The position numbers and the translations under genes are program-made. From the NCBI RefSeq assembly GCF_030817475.1, contig NZ_JAUSZJ010000002.1, positions 1,038,501 to 1,102,500 on the forward strand: 64,000 bases of DNA, in the 5' to 3' direction. Positions 45,423-55,172 of this stretch are shown piece by piece. Below the pieces are notes generated by a model. The model was given only the letters and a program-made list of their open reading frames with translations. It was not told the DNA's origin and did no database searches. Position 1 is the first letter of the stretch. Every line of letters begins with the position of its first letter. Source of the stretch: Streptomyces sp. V2I9. GTDB lineage: Bacteria; Actinomycetota; Actinomycetes; Streptomycetales; Streptomycetaceae.

Positions 45423-45864
45423 AGCCAAAGGGGGCTCCCGTGGTCGCGATTCTGAGGTGCGTACCGGCCACCGAGCCGGAGATTCCGGGGTGCCGTCGCT
45501 GCGGTTCGGGGGCCTCGTCCGCTCTCGCGAACGACCACCGGTCCACGGGCTACCAGGGTAACAGCGACGGGGAGAGGCTGCTTCCGGCCACGCCCTCCAC
45601 CGGAGGGTCACACCATCGCCGTGGGCATTTCACGTCCCACCCGATCGGTTCGGAGATCTTGCGGGGACCGTCGCGCGGATCTTCGTGGTGCGTCGTATCC
45701 TGCTCAAACACTCGCTGCCGAGACGGCCGGGCGGCGGCACCACCCAAGGCCGCCCACCGGTACAGGACTCGTCGGATCTTGTCGGGTGAAAGACCCTACG
45801 ACCCCCTTGACCCGCAGTAAGCGCCCTGTGACAGGGCGACATGGCCGTTCGACTGGAGACGCAC
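45423..45864. other. Divergent promoter region of pyrG and the GH15 gene
   Basis: About 440 bases with no supportable gene. Long frames across it are antisense shadows. An ATG at 45841 could extend the GH15 protein by 8 residues but has a weaker ribosome site. Confidence 0.4.
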
Positions 45865-47667
45865 GTGGCCGGGCGCATCGAGGATTACGCACTCATCGGA
45901 GACATGCAGACCGCCGCCCTGGTCTGCCGGGACGGCACGGCGGACTGGCTGTGCCTGCCCCGCTTCGATTCCCACGCCGTGTTCGCGGGCCTGCTGGGCA
46001 CCGAGGAACACGGCTTCTGGCGCCTGGGGCCCGCGAGAGCGGAGGGAACGGAACCGGCCTTCGCCGACCGGCGGCGCTATCGCGGTGACTCCCTCGTCCT
46101 GGAGTCGGAGTGGGACACGCCGCGCGGCACCGTACGGGTGACGGATTTCATGCCCCCGCGTGACGGCGCCCCGCAGCTCATCCGGATCGTGGAGGGCGTC
46201 AGCGGCCGGGTGCCGATGCGCTCGGAGCTGCGGATGCGTTTCAGCTACGGCCGGGTGACGCCGTGGGTGCACAAGGTCGACAACCGCACGGTCGCCGTCG
46301 CGGGCCCCGACTCCGTCTGGCTGGACACGGAGGCGGAGACGTACGGCAAGAACCTCACCACCTACTCCGACTTCACCGTCGGCCCCGGTGACCGGGTGGC
46401 CTTCACCATCAGCTGGCAGCCCTCGCACCACGAGCCGCCGGCCCTCCCGGAGCCCGAGGGGTCCCTGGAGGCGACCGAGCTGTTCTGGCGCGAATGGGTC
46501 GATCAGTGTACGTACCACGGGCCCTATCGGGAGGCGGTCGTCCGCTCCCTGATCACGCTCAAGGCCCTCACGTACGCGCCGACCGGTGGCATCGTCGCGG
46601 CCCCGACCACATCGCTGCCCGAGGAGATCGGAGGCGTACGGAACTGGGACTACCGCTACACCTGGCTGCGGGACGCCGCGATCACCCTCTCCTCGCTGCT
46701 GCGCACCGGATACCGGGAGGAGGCCCGCGCCTGGCGTGAGTGGCTGCTCCGGGCGGTCGCGGGCGACCCGGAGAACCTCCAGATCATGTACGGCATCGCC
46801 GGCGAGCGCGAGCTCGGCGAGGCGGAGCTGGACTGGCTGCCCGGCTACGAGAACTCCACCCCGGTCCGCGTCGGCAACGGCGCCGCCAACCAGCTCCAGC
46901 TCGACGTGTACGGCGAGGTCACCGAGGCGCTGCACCTGGCGCACATGACGGGGCTGACGCGCAACGACTACGCGATGGGACTCCAGCTCAAGCTGATCGA
47001 GTACCTGGAGAAGCACTGGGAGGAGCCCGACGAGGGCATCTGGGAGGTGCGCGGGCCGCGCCGCCACTTCGTGCACTCCAAGGTGATGGCCTGGGTCGCG
47101 GTCGACCGGACCATCAAGCTGGTGGAGTCCGGGGACGTCGAAGGACCACTGGAGCGGTGGCGCGAACTGCGCGACGACATCCACCGGGACGTCTGCGAGC
47201 GGGGCTACGACAAGGAGCGCAACACCTTCACCCAGTCCTACGGGTCGAAGGAACTGGACGCCTCCCTGCTGCTCATCCCGCAGATGGGCTTCCTGCCTCC
47301 GGACGACAAGCGGGTCATCGGCACGATCGAGGCGATCCAGCGGGAGCTGTCCACGGAGGACGGCTTCATCCTGCGCTACCCCACGGAGGGCGAGGACGCG
47401 GGCGTGGACGGTCTGGCGGGCGACGAGGGCGCGTTCCTGGCCTGCTCGTTCTGGATGGCCGACGACCTGGCGATGATCGGCCGGGTGGACGAGGCCCGCC
47501 AGCTCTTCGAGAAGCTGCTGTCGCTCCGCAACGACCTGGGACTGCTGGCCGAGGAGTGGGACTCCGGCCTCCAGCGGCAGGTCGGGAACTTCCCGCAGGC
47601 GTTCAGCCACGTCCCGCTGATCGACACGGCCCTGCGGCTGACGGCGAGCGGCGCGTACGTCGGCTGA
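45865..47667 (+). CDS. Glycoside hydrolase family 15 (glucoamylase/trehalase-like)
   Basis: 600 residues from the GTG at 45865 with GGAGA at 6 bases. Cytosolic inverting alpha-glucosidase family. An N-terminal beta-sandwich, IEDYALIGDMQTAALVCRDGTADWLCLPRFDS, precedes an (alpha/alpha)6 barrel with RNWDYRYTWLRDAAITL at about 258 and the late segment EEWDSGLQRQVGNFPQAFSHVPLI carrying the second catalytic-region Glu. In actinobacteria this subgroup includes trehalases, so trehalose or short glucans are the likely substrates. Single gene, followed by a hairpin. Confidence 0.9.
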   Translation: MAGRIEDYALIGDMQTAALVCRDGTADWLCLPRFDSHAVFAGLLGTEEHGFWRLGPARAEGTEPAFADRRRYRGDSLVLESEWDTPRGTVRVTDFMPPRDGAPQLIRIVEGVSGRVPMRSELRMRFSYGRVTPWVHKVDNRTVAVAGPDSVWLDTEAETYGKNLTTYSDFTVGPGDRVAFTISWQPSHHEPPALPEPEGSLEATELFWREWVDQCTYHGPYREAVVRSLITLKALTYAPTGGIVAAPTTSLPEEIGGVRNWDYRYTWLRDAAITLSSLLRTGYREEARAWREWLLRAVAGDPENLQIMYGIAGERELGEAELDWLPGYENSTPVRVGNGAANQLQLDVYGEVTEALHLAHMTGLTRNDYAMGLQLKLIEYLEKHWEEPDEGIWEVRGPRRHFVHSKVMAWVAVDRTIKLVESGDVEGPLERWRELRDDIHRDVCERGYDKERNTFTQSYGSKELDASLLLIPQMGFLPPDDKRVIGTIEAIQRELSTEDGFILRYPTEGEDAGVDGLAGDEGAFLACSFWMADDLAMIGRVDEARQLFEKLLSLRNDLGLLAEEWDSGLQRQVGNFPQAFSHVPLIDTALRLTASGAYVG

Positions 47668-47683
47668 GCCGCCCGGAACACGC

Positions 47684-47718
47684 GGGGCGGCCCCCGGCTT
47701 CGAGCCGGGGGCCGCCCC
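47684..47718. terminator. Bidirectional hairpin terminator
   Basis: 16-bp arms (47684-47699 and 47703-47718) with a TCG loop between the convergent GH15 and aminotransferase genes. Confidence 0.8.
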
Positions 47719-47728
47719 CGTCCGTTTC

Positions 47729-48535
47729 TCAGGGGGCGGTGAGCGGTTCGGCCTCGTACGCCCGGTGGAGCAGGTCCAGGAAACGCGGGGCCGCGGGCAG
47801 CGTGGTGGCGCCGATCCGGTGGACGGGCACGCCCGGCGTCCAGGAGTTCATGACGACGGCGCCGGCGAGGGCGGACAGATCGGCGGGGGTGACGTCGACG
47901 GTCCGCTGAGCGGCCCCGAGCCGCTCCAGCCGGCGGCGGACGATGCCCAGGGTCGTCCCGGTCAGCACGTCGGCGCGTGGCCACACCACCGCGTCGCCGT
48001 CCCAGAAGGCCAGGTTCCAGATCGTGGCCTCGCTGAACCGGCCCGCCCGGTCGAGGAAGGCGGCGTCGTCGAACCCGTCGGCGGCGGCCTGCCGCAGGAG
48101 GTGGGTCTTGGCCACCTCCCCGACGTGCTTGACGTGCGGCAGGAACCGCTCGTGCTCGACCGCCGCCAGGGCCAGCGGGCCGTCCGGGCCGGACGACGCC
48201 GGCCCGGTGCGGACCAGGAGTGCCGGGTCGGCGTCGGCGGCGGTGAACTCGCCGGCCGGGGAGTACACGGTGGCCGTCAGCGAGAGGTCGGCCGGTCCGT
48301 CGCGCAGCGCCGTACGCAGCAGGGAGCGCACCGATTCCTCGGGCAGGGCCCGGCCGAACAGCTCCACCGAGGCGGACCGCAGCCGCTCCAGGTGGAGGTC
48401 CAGGCCGCGGAACCGGCCGTCGCGGACCTGCGCGGCGGTGAAGTGGGCGTGGCCCGCGAAGGCGAGCGGGGCGAGGTCGCCGGCGGCCGCCGGACGGCCG
48501 TTCAGGTGCGTGACGTACGGGGAATCTTCGCTCAT
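47729..48535 (-). CDS. Aminotransferase class IV family protein
   Basis: 268 residues, ATG at 48535. Fold type IV PLP enzyme resembling aminodeoxychorismate lyase and branched-chain transaminases: FRGLDLHLERLRSASVELFG early, a lysine in HVGEVAKTHLLRQAAADGF at about 153 as candidate PLP ligand, then FDDAAFLDRAGRFSEATIWNLAFWDG with the phosphate-binding Glu/Asn. Transcribed divergently from a MerR regulator across a MerR-type promoter, so probably induced by that regulator's ligand. Substrate unknown. Confidence 0.82.
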   Translation of the reverse strand: MSEDSPYVTHLNGRPAAAGDLAPLAFAGHAHFTAAQVRDGRFRGLDLHLERLRSASVELFGRALPEESVRSLLRTALRDGPADLSLTATVYSPAGEFTAADADPALLVRTGPASSGPDGPLALAAVEHERFLPHVKHVGEVAKTHLLRQAAADGFDDAAFLDRAGRFSEATIWNLAFWDGDAVVWPRADVLTGTTLGIVRRRLERLGAAQRTVDVTPADLSALAGAVVMNSWTPGVPVHRIGATTLPAAPRFLDLLHRAYEAEPLTAP

Positions 48536-48542
48536 GGCCCGG

Positions 48543-48574
48543 ACGTTAGGGTCTGACACCGGTGGCAAGGTCAA
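48543..48574 (-). promoter_or_regulatory. MerR-type promoter of the aminotransferase gene
   Basis: On the minus strand TTGACC (48574-48569) and TAACGT (48548-48543) are 20 bases apart, wider than the 17-18 optimum. They enclose a loose dyad centred on CACCGGTG. This stretched spacing with a dyad is the hallmark of MerR-activated promoters, and a MerR gene starts 22 bases away on the other strand. Confidence 0.5.
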
Positions 48575-48595
48575 GCGGGAACGGGGCACGGGCAC

Positions 48596-48937
48596 ATGCT
48601 GATCGGGGAGTTGTCCCGGCGGACCGGGGCCAGTGCGCGGTCTCTGCGGTACTACGAGGCGCAGGGGCTGCTGGCGGCGCGGCGCGGGACGAACGGCTAC
48701 CGAGCCTACGACGAGGACGCGGTCCGCACCGTGGGGCAGATCCGCGCGCTGCTGCGGGCGGGACTGTCCACCGAGGTGATCCGTCAGGTGCTGCCGTGCA
48801 CACGGGGCGACCGGGGCTTCGACTGGTGCGCGGAGCTGCGGGAGGTCCTGGACGGCGAACTGGCGGTCATGGACGAGCGGATCGAGGCGCTGCGGCTCAG
48901 CCGGGGAGCGCTGGCGGGGTTGCTGGGCGACGGGTGA
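48596..48937 (+). CDS. MerR family transcriptional regulator
   Basis: 113 residues, ATG at 48596. N-terminal winged helix LIGELSRRTGASARSLRYYEAQGLLAARRGTNGYRAY (residues 2-38) is classic MerR, followed by the dimerisation coiled coil (ELAVMDERIEALRLSRGALAGLL). Only two cysteines, in CTRGDRGFDWC (about 66-76), sit at the effector region; there is no metal-binding pattern of known metal regulators, so the ligand is unknown. The weak ribosome site suggests low expression. Divergent partner: aminotransferase class IV. Confidence 0.9.
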   Translation: MLIGELSRRTGASARSLRYYEAQGLLAARRGTNGYRAYDEDAVRTVGQIRALLRAGLSTEVIRQVLPCTRGDRGFDWCAELREVLDGELAVMDERIEALRLSRGALAGLLGDG

Positions 48938-49200
48938 GCGGCGCGGCGGCGGGACGGTCACGCGCCCACCGCCCCCGGCGTTCCGCGCCCCCTCCGACGC
49001 GTTGTCGCGGCGCACGGGGCCCGCCGACGCTCGTTACCTGCGAGTACCCGTCCCCTGCGGTGTGCGTCACATCCGCCGGGCGGTAGCGTCCTGAACAGGG
49101 CGGTCCGATTCCGGGCCGTCCGGACAGGACGACCGCCCGGACGACGGACAGACACCGCCGGGCCGGGCAGGGCAGGGCACCAGGAAAGCGGGCCGGGTAC

Positions 49201-50826
49201 GTGGAGAGCCACAGCGGGATCACCGTGCAGCGGGCGCTGGAGCTGCCGGGGCTGCGCGCCGGGCTCCCCGAGGTGGTGGCCGGCGCCGACCGGCTGAACC
49301 GTACGGTGCGCTGGGTGCACGCGGGCGAGGTCCCCAACATCGCCTCCCTCCTCAAGGGCGGCGAGCTGCTCCTGACCACCGGGCTGGGCCTGGGCGCCCG
49401 CCCCGCCGAACAGCGGGCCTTCGTCCACCGCCTCGCCGACCGGGGCATCGCCGCCCTGGTGGTGGAGCTGGGCCCGCGGTTCGGCCGGCTGCCCTCCTCC
49501 ATCGTGGACGCGGCCCGTGCGGCCGGGCTCCCGCTGGTCCAGCTGCACCGCGAGGTGCCGTTCGTCGCGGTGACCGAGGAGGTGCACACCGAGATCGTCA
49601 ACGGGCACTACGCGCTGCTCCAGCAGGCGGAGGAGGTGCACCGGCGTGCCACACGGGCGTTGCTCGACGGGGGCGGGGTGCCGCAGGTCCTCGGAATCCT
49701 CGCCGACTTCACCGCCAACCCGGTCTTCCTGGAGACGCCCGACGGCCGTCTCCTGTACGCGGCGTCCACCGGGACCGGACCGGTGGGCGCGGACCCGCTC
49801 CAGGTCTGGGAGGGCATGCGCGGCGACCGGGCGGCCAGGGAGAGCCCCCCGGCCGGCGCGGTGCTGGTGGACGTGCCGGGCGGCGGTCCCGAGACCGGTG
49901 CGGTGCGGGCCCGGCTGGTGCTGCTCGCGGTGGCCGGGCCGCTGGCGACGGTCCACCGCATGGCGGCGGGGCGGGCGGCGGGTCTGCTCGCCGTGGTGCT
50001 GATGCAGGCCCGGCAGGAGGAGGAGCTGGCCGCGCGGGGGCGGGGTGACTTCCTGACCGACCTCGCGGAGGGCCGGATCGCCCCGGAGGACGCCCCCGCC
50101 CAGGCTCGGGTGCTCGGCTTCCGGCCGGGCGACACCCCACTGCTGCCGGTGGTGATGCGGCTGGCCCCCGAGCTGTCCCCCTCGGGCAACTGGTCGCTGC
50201 TGGCCCGCGCGGTCCTGGAGGAGCTGGCCTCGGTCGGCGTGCCGGTGCTGCTGGGCGTACGACCGGTGGAGGGGCGGGTTCCGCTGCTGCTGGGGCTGCG
50301 TTCGGAGGGGGAGCGCACGGCGGTCGCGGACCGGGTGGCGGCGGCGCTGCGGGCGGGCGTGGAGCGGGCGGGGCTCGACCGCCCCGGATCGCGGCCGCCG
50401 GTGGTCGTGGTGGGCGTCGCCGGTGGCTGGGCCGGGGCGGGCGCGGGGCTGCGGCACGCGTCGGAGACGGCGACGGCCGCGCAGGGGCTGGACGAACGGC
50501 CCTGGTACGACGCCCGGCGTCTCGACATCGACCTGCTGCTGTGGCGGCTGCGGGACCATCCGGATCTGGCGGCGTTCGTGGACCGGGCGATCGGTCCGCT
50601 GCGCGAGCACGACCGGGCCTCGCGCCCGCCGCTGCTGCCGACGCTCCAGGCGTATCTGGAGCACGCGGGCCGCAAGGCGGAGACCGCACGCGAGCTGCAC
50701 CTCAACCGCCAGACGCTCTACAACCGGCTGGCCCGCATCGGTGAACTGCTGGGCACGGACCTGGACGACCCGCAGACGGTGCTGGCGCTGAGCCTGGCGC
50801 TGCGGGCCCGCCGCCACACGAGCTGA
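49201..50826 (+). CDS. PucR family transcriptional regulator
   Basis: 541 residues, GTG at 49201. The N-terminal PucR sensor domain (ITVQRALELPGLRAGLPEVVAGADRLNRTVRWVHAGEVPN and LLTTGLGLG, about 7-130), a central GAF/GGDEF-like region, and a C-terminal helix-turn-helix (TARELHLNRQTLYNRLARIGELLGTDLDDPQTVLALSLAL, about 495-535) define the family, which often controls purine, amino-acid or amine catabolism. No target operon adjoins it; the preceding 260 bases hold only its probable promoter. Confidence 0.9.
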   Translation: MESHSGITVQRALELPGLRAGLPEVVAGADRLNRTVRWVHAGEVPNIASLLKGGELLLTTGLGLGARPAEQRAFVHRLADRGIAALVVELGPRFGRLPSSIVDAARAAGLPLVQLHREVPFVAVTEEVHTEIVNGHYALLQQAEEVHRRATRALLDGGGVPQVLGILADFTANPVFLETPDGRLLYAASTGTGPVGADPLQVWEGMRGDRAARESPPAGAVLVDVPGGGPETGAVRARLVLLAVAGPLATVHRMAAGRAAGLLAVVLMQARQEEELAARGRGDFLTDLAEGRIAPEDAPAQARVLGFRPGDTPLLPVVMRLAPELSPSGNWSLLARAVLEELASVGVPVLLGVRPVEGRVPLLLGLRSEGERTAVADRVAAALRAGVERAGLDRPGSRPPVVVVGVAGGWAGAGAGLRHASETATAAQGLDERPWYDARRLDIDLLLWRLRDHPDLAAFVDRAIGPLREHDRASRPPLLPTLQAYLEHAGRKAETARELHLNRQTLYNRLARIGELLGTDLDDPQTVLALSLALRARRHTS

Positions 50827-50888
50827 CCGGCGGACGCGGGGTCGGGATCGGCGGCCGGGCCCTCGCCGCCTCTGCCTCCCCGGTCCGC

Positions 50889-52007
50889 TCAGCGCCCGCG
50901 CCCGATGGCCGACGGCTGGGCCAACTCGTCGTAGACGCTGAGCACATGGGCGATCGTGTCGTCCTCGGTGGGCCAGTCGGCCGCCTGCGCCCGCCCTGCC
51001 TCGGCGAGCCGGTCGCGCTCCGCCGGGTCCTCGATCAGCCGCACCACCGCGCCGGCGAGGGCCTCGGCGTTCCCGTACGGCACCAGTGCGGCGGCTCCTC
51101 CGACCAGTTCGGGGGTGCCGCCGACCGCGGTGGCGACCAGCGGAACCCCGGCGCGCAGCGCCTCCTGGGCCAGCAGGGAGCGCCCCTCCCACCGGCTCGG
51201 CAGCAGGGCCAGGTCGGCGGCGGCGAGCAACTCCCCGGCCCCGTGACGGGATTCGAGGAGGACCACGGGCAACTCCTCGTCCCTGATCCGCCGTCGCAGC
51301 GCGTCCCGGTCCTGCCCCTCCCCCGCGATGACGAGCAACGGCTCGGGGTCCAGGCCCCGCCAGAGACGGGCCGCGTCCAGCAGGCCGCCGAAGCCGTGCT
51401 GCGGCACGAGGGCGCCGGCGGCCATCAGCAACGGCCGGTCCACCGCGCCGAGTTCGGCCCGCAGTTTGTCGGGGTCCGCGTCGGCGCCGGTCCCGTCGCC
51501 GAGATCTTCCGGGCACGGCGGCGGAACGGTGAACGGAGCGAGCCGGGCGTCGCGTGCCCCCCGTTCGCGGGCCAGGTCGACCAGGTCGGAGGTGGGGGCG
51601 AGGACCACGGCGGCGGCCCGGGCGGCGCGGCGTTCCAGCAGGTGCAGGATCTGCCGGCGGGCCCCTTCCGCGTACCGCCGCGTGTGCCAGGTCATCACCA
51701 GGGGTACGGAGCGTCCGCTCAGCGCGAGGGCGGTGCGGGCGGCGGCGTGGAGGCCGTGGGCATGGACGACGTCCGCCCCCGCGCAGGCGGCCCGCAGGGC
51801 GGCGACGGCGGCCGGGTCGCTGCGCCGGGGCACCGGGAGGAAGCGGGCCCCGGCCGCCGTGAAGTCATGGGCGCGGTCCACCGCGGGCGGGGCGCAGACG
51901 GTCACCCGGACCCCGCGCGCCACCAGTCCGGCGGCCAGCGAACCGGCGTGCGCGCTGCCGCCCGCGCTGCCGCCGCCCAGGACGTGGACCGTACGCAGTT
52001 GTGACAC
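50889..52007 (-). CDS. Family 4 glycosyltransferase
   Basis: 372 residues from the GTG at 52007 (GGGGAGCC upstream). GT-B fold: N-terminal VHVLGGGSAGGSAHAGSLAAGLVARG, central DVVHAHGLHAAARTAL, and the C-terminal donor site LLPSRWEGRSLLAQEALRAGVPLVATAVGGTPELVGGAA with the conserved EAL-type glutamate. The sugar acceptor is unknown. It ends the recN-side block; in other streptomycetes, as I recall, a similar gene lies next to recN. Confidence 0.85.
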   Translation of the reverse strand: MSQLRTVHVLGGGSAGGSAHAGSLAAGLVARGVRVTVCAPPAVDRAHDFTAAGARFLPVPRRSDPAAVAALRAACAGADVVHAHGLHAAARTALALSGRSVPLVMTWHTRRYAEGARRQILHLLERRAARAAAVVLAPTSDLVDLARERGARDARLAPFTVPPPCPEDLGDGTGADADPDKLRAELGAVDRPLLMAAGALVPQHGFGGLLDAARLWRGLDPEPLLVIAGEGQDRDALRRRIRDEELPVVLLESRHGAGELLAAADLALLPSRWEGRSLLAQEALRAGVPLVATAVGGTPELVGGAAALVPYGNAEALAGAVVRLIEDPAERDRLAEAGRAQAADWPTEDDTIAHVLSVYDELAQPSAIGRGR

Positions 52008-52370
52008 GTTGATCGGCTCCCCGGGGCTCCCCCGTCGGCGGCAAGGACAGCGCCAAGGATGCCAGCCCGTACGCACGTCCGGGACCGACGTAACGTTGCT
52101 GCACCGTCCGCGGCGGCAACCGAACGCACTCCATCACCCTCACGGGTGAACTTCGAGGCGCGAAGTTGTCACCTCTGTCCGGTGAACGCCCGCTGCGGCC
52201 CGCAGGACGGCCGCCCCCGCCCCTCGCGCCCGGCCCGCCCGGCCGAACCGGCGCCGGACCCCGCGCGCGGACACGTGCGGGCGGGAGAAGCCCCCGCCCG
52301 CACCCGGACCTTCCCGTACCCGCCGGCACCGGCGGGGTCCCTGGAGCCCCCGCCGGCCCCCGGAATCCGC
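52008..52370. other. Intergenic region between recN and the glycosyltransferase gene
   Basis: About 360 bases with the recN terminator (52275-52303), a second imperfect GC hairpin near 52330-52358, and the glycosyltransferase promoter. No gene recognised. Confidence 0.45.
52275..52303. terminator. Hairpin terminator after recN
   Basis: 11-bp perfect arms (52275-52285, 52293-52303) with a 7-base loop, about 70 bases past the recN stop. Confidence 0.55.
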
Positions 52371-54116
52371 TCAGCCGTCGGCGCGGGCCGTGGCCAGCAG
52401 CTCCTCGGCGTGGGCGCGGGCCGTCTCGGAGTCCTCCTGGCCCGCCAGCATCCGGGACAGCTCCCGCACCCGGTCCTCGCCCTCCAGGACGGTGACGCCG
52501 CTGCGGGTCACGGAACCGTCCACAGTCTTCTCGACCAGCAGCTGCCGGTCGGCGAAGGCAGCCACCTGCGGCAGGTGGGTCACGACGACCACCTGCGCGG
52601 ACTTGGCGAGCTTGGCGAGCCGCCGGCCCACCTCGACCGCCGCCTTGCCGCCGACGCCCGCGTCGACCTCGTCGAAGAGGTACGTCGGCACGGGGTCGGA
52701 GCCCGCGAAGACGACCTCGACCGCGAGCATCACGCGGGACAGCTCACCGCCCGAAGCGCCCTTGGCGATCGGCCGGGGCTGGGCCCCGGGGTGTGGGGCG
52801 AGCAGCAGTTCGACCTCGTCCGCTCCGGACGGGCCGTAGACGACGCTGCGCCCGCCGATGTCGATGCCGGAGGCCTCGTCAGCAGCCTCGGTCTGCCGGA
52901 TGGCGAAGGAGACCCGCGCGTGCGGCATGGCCAGCGAGGCCAGCTCCTCGGTCACCGCCTCGGCGAACCGGGCGGCGGCCTCCGTCCGCGCGTCGGTCAA
53001 CGCCTGCCCGAGCACCGAGAGTTCGGCCCGCAGACCGTCGCGCTCGGCGGTCAGCTCCCCGATCCGCTCGTCGTCGCCCTCCAGCTCGGTGAGCCGGCCC
53101 GCGCCCTCCTGGGCCCAGGCGAGCACGGCCGTGATGTCCTCCCCGTACTTACGGGTCAGGGCGGTCAGCGCGGCCCGGCGCTCCTCCACGGCGGCCAGCC
53201 GCAGCGGATCGGCCTCCAGCTGGTCGGCGTAGCCCGCCAACTCTCCGGAGACGTCGGCGATCAGGATGGAGATCTCACCGATCCGGTCCGCCAGCGCGGC
53301 GAGCGCCGGGTCGTGCGCCCGGACCCCGTCCAGGGCCTGCCCGGCGGCGGCGACCACGGTGGTCGCGTCGATGCTCTCCGGGTCCTCCGGGTTCCCCGCC
53401 AGCGCGGTGTGCGCGAGAGACGCCGCGGAGGCGAGGGCCTCGGCGTGTCCGAGCCGCTCCGCCTCGGCGGCCAACTCCACGTCCTCGCCCGGCAACGGCT
53501 CGACCGCGGCGACCTCGTTCAGCCCGAACCGCAGCAGGTCCGCCTCCTGGGCCCGCTCGCGGGCCCGCGTGGTCAGCTCCTCCAGCTCGGCGGCGACGGC
53601 CCGCAGCCGCCGGTAGGCAGCCGCGTACTTGGCGTGCGGGACCTCCACCCCGTCCCCGGCGTACCGGTCCAGGGCGCCCCGCTGCCGCGCCGGCTTGAGC
53701 AGGCCCTGCTGGTCGGTCTGGCCGTGCACGGCGACGAGGTCGTCCGCCAGCTCGGTGAGGACCCCCACCGGCACGGACCGGCCGCCGAGGTGGGCGCGTG
53801 AGCGCCCCTCGGCCGAAACGGTACGGCTGATGAGCAGCGCGCCGTCGTCCAGCTCCGCCCCGGCCTCCTCGGCCCGCAGCGCCGCCGCGTCGGCCTCGGA
53901 CACCGTGATCCGGCCCTCGACGACGGCGGCCTTGGCCCCGATCCGTACGAGGGCGGGGTCGGCGCGCCCGCCGAGCAGCAGCCCGAGACTCGTGACGACC
54001 ATGGTCTTGCCCGCACCGGTCTCACCCGTCACCGCGGTGAAACCGGGTGACAGCTCCACCACCGCGTCGTCGATGACTCCGAGCGACCGTATCCGCATCT
54101 CCTCCAGCACGGACAT
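52371..54116 (-). CDS. recN: DNA repair protein RecN
   Basis: 581 residues. SMC-like ATPase that tethers and processes double-strand breaks. Head halves: MRIRSLGVIDDAVVELSPGFTAVTGETGAGKTMVV (Walker A) at the N-terminus and KGASGGELSRVMLAVEVVF (signature) plus TYLFDEVDAGVGG (Walker B) near the C-terminus. The middle about 300 residues are an antiparallel coiled coil. The ATG at 54116 is used; the alternative MRIRS start is six codons on. Follows tlyA-nadK, a classic actinobacterial order. Confidence 0.96.
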   Translation of the reverse strand: MSVLEEMRIRSLGVIDDAVVELSPGFTAVTGETGAGKTMVVTSLGLLLGGRADPALVRIGAKAAVVEGRITVSEADAAALRAEEAGAELDDGALLISRTVSAEGRSRAHLGGRSVPVGVLTELADDLVAVHGQTDQQGLLKPARQRGALDRYAGDGVEVPHAKYAAAYRRLRAVAAELEELTTRARERAQEADLLRFGLNEVAAVEPLPGEDVELAAEAERLGHAEALASAASLAHTALAGNPEDPESIDATTVVAAAGQALDGVRAHDPALAALADRIGEISILIADVSGELAGYADQLEADPLRLAAVEERRAALTALTRKYGEDITAVLAWAQEGAGRLTELEGDDERIGELTAERDGLRAELSVLGQALTDARTEAAARFAEAVTEELASLAMPHARVSFAIRQTEAADEASGIDIGGRSVVYGPSGADEVELLLAPHPGAQPRPIAKGASGGELSRVMLAVEVVFAGSDPVPTYLFDEVDAGVGGKAAVEVGRRLAKLAKSAQVVVVTHLPQVAAFADRQLLVEKTVDGSVTRSGVTVLEGEDRVRELSRMLAGQEDSETARAHAEELLATARADG

Positions 54117-54266
54117 GACCTTACGAGGTCCCGGACCGCACGCGCGACGGACCCCGTCCCCGGATTCACTCTCCCGGGGGTTTCCGGCCCGGTCGCGGAG
54201 GCCGCGCGAAGGCGACCCGAAGACCGTGCGGAGCCCCGCGGAGGCCGCGGGGCTCCGGCCCGGACG

Positions 54267-55172
54267 TCAGTGCGGAGCGCCCCGCCATCCCGAGACGGGC
54301 AGCGCGAACTTCGCCACCAGCCGGTCGGTGAACGAGGCCTGGTGCAGCCGTGCCAGCCGGACGGGCACCGCCCCGCGCCGCACCTCGACCCGCGCTCCGG
54401 CGGGCAGTTCCACGGTCCGCCGCCCGTCGCACCACAGCACCCCGTGCGGGGTGTGCGGCTGCACCTCGACGGCGAGCACCGATGTGGGCGAGGTCACCAG
54501 CGGCTTGGCGAACAGGGCGTGGGCGCTGATCGGGACCATCAGCAGCGCCTCGACCTCGGGCCAGACGACGGGGCCGCCCGCCGAGAACGCGTACGCGGTC
54601 GAGCCGGTCGGCGTGGCGCAGACGATCCCGTCGCAGCCGAACCCGGTGACCGGGCGGCCGTCGATCTCCAGGACCACTTCGAGCATCCGCTCGGGCGACA
54701 CCTTCTGCACGGCCGCCTCGTTGAGCGCCCAGTCGGTGTGCACCACATCGCCGTTGCTGTGGACGAGGACGTCGATGGTCATGCGCTCCTCGACCTCGTA
54801 GTCGCGGGTGACGACCCGCGAGACCACCCGGTCGAGGTCGTCGCGCTCGGCCTCGGCGAGGAAGCCGACGCGTCCGAGGTTGACGCCGAGCATCGGCACC
54901 CCGGAGGCGCGGGAGAACTCGGCGCCGCGCAACAGGGTGCCGTCACCGCCGAGGACGATCAGCAGCTCGCAGCCGTCCACGGCGGCGGGGCTGGTGTCCG
55001 TGACCGTCTCCACGGTGTCCGGGAGCGGCAGATCGGCCGCCTCGGTCGCCAGGACCCGTACGCCGAGCCCGTTGTGCAGCAGACCCTGCACGACGAGTTC
55101 CGCGCTGCGGATCGCGGCCGGACGGCCGGTGTGCGCCAAAAGGAAGACTGTTCGTGCCGCATTCGTCGTCAA
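54267..55172 (-). CDS. nadK: NAD kinase
   Basis: 301 residues. The start is TTG at 55172, which overlaps the tlyA stop; GGAGGGG lies 7 bases upstream and no in-frame ATG or GTG is close. ATP- or polyphosphate-dependent phosphorylation of NAD to NADP. GGDGT at LIVLGGDGTLLRGAEF (about 70-85) and the NAD-binding CATPTGSTAYAFSAGGP are diagnostic. Translational coupling to tlyA is likely. Confidence 0.96.
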   Translation of the reverse strand: MTTNAARTVFLLAHTGRPAAIRSAELVVQGLLHNGLGVRVLATEAADLPLPDTVETVTDTSPAAVDGCELLIVLGGDGTLLRGAEFSRASGVPMLGVNLGRVGFLAEAERDDLDRVVSRVVTRDYEVEERMTIDVLVHSNGDVVHTDWALNEAAVQKVSPERMLEVVLEIDGRPVTGFGCDGIVCATPTGSTAYAFSAGGPVVWPEVEALLMVPISAHALFAKPLVTSPTSVLAVEVQPHTPHGVLWCDGRRTVELPAGARVEVRRGAVPVRLARLHQASFTDRLVAKFALPVSGWRGAPH

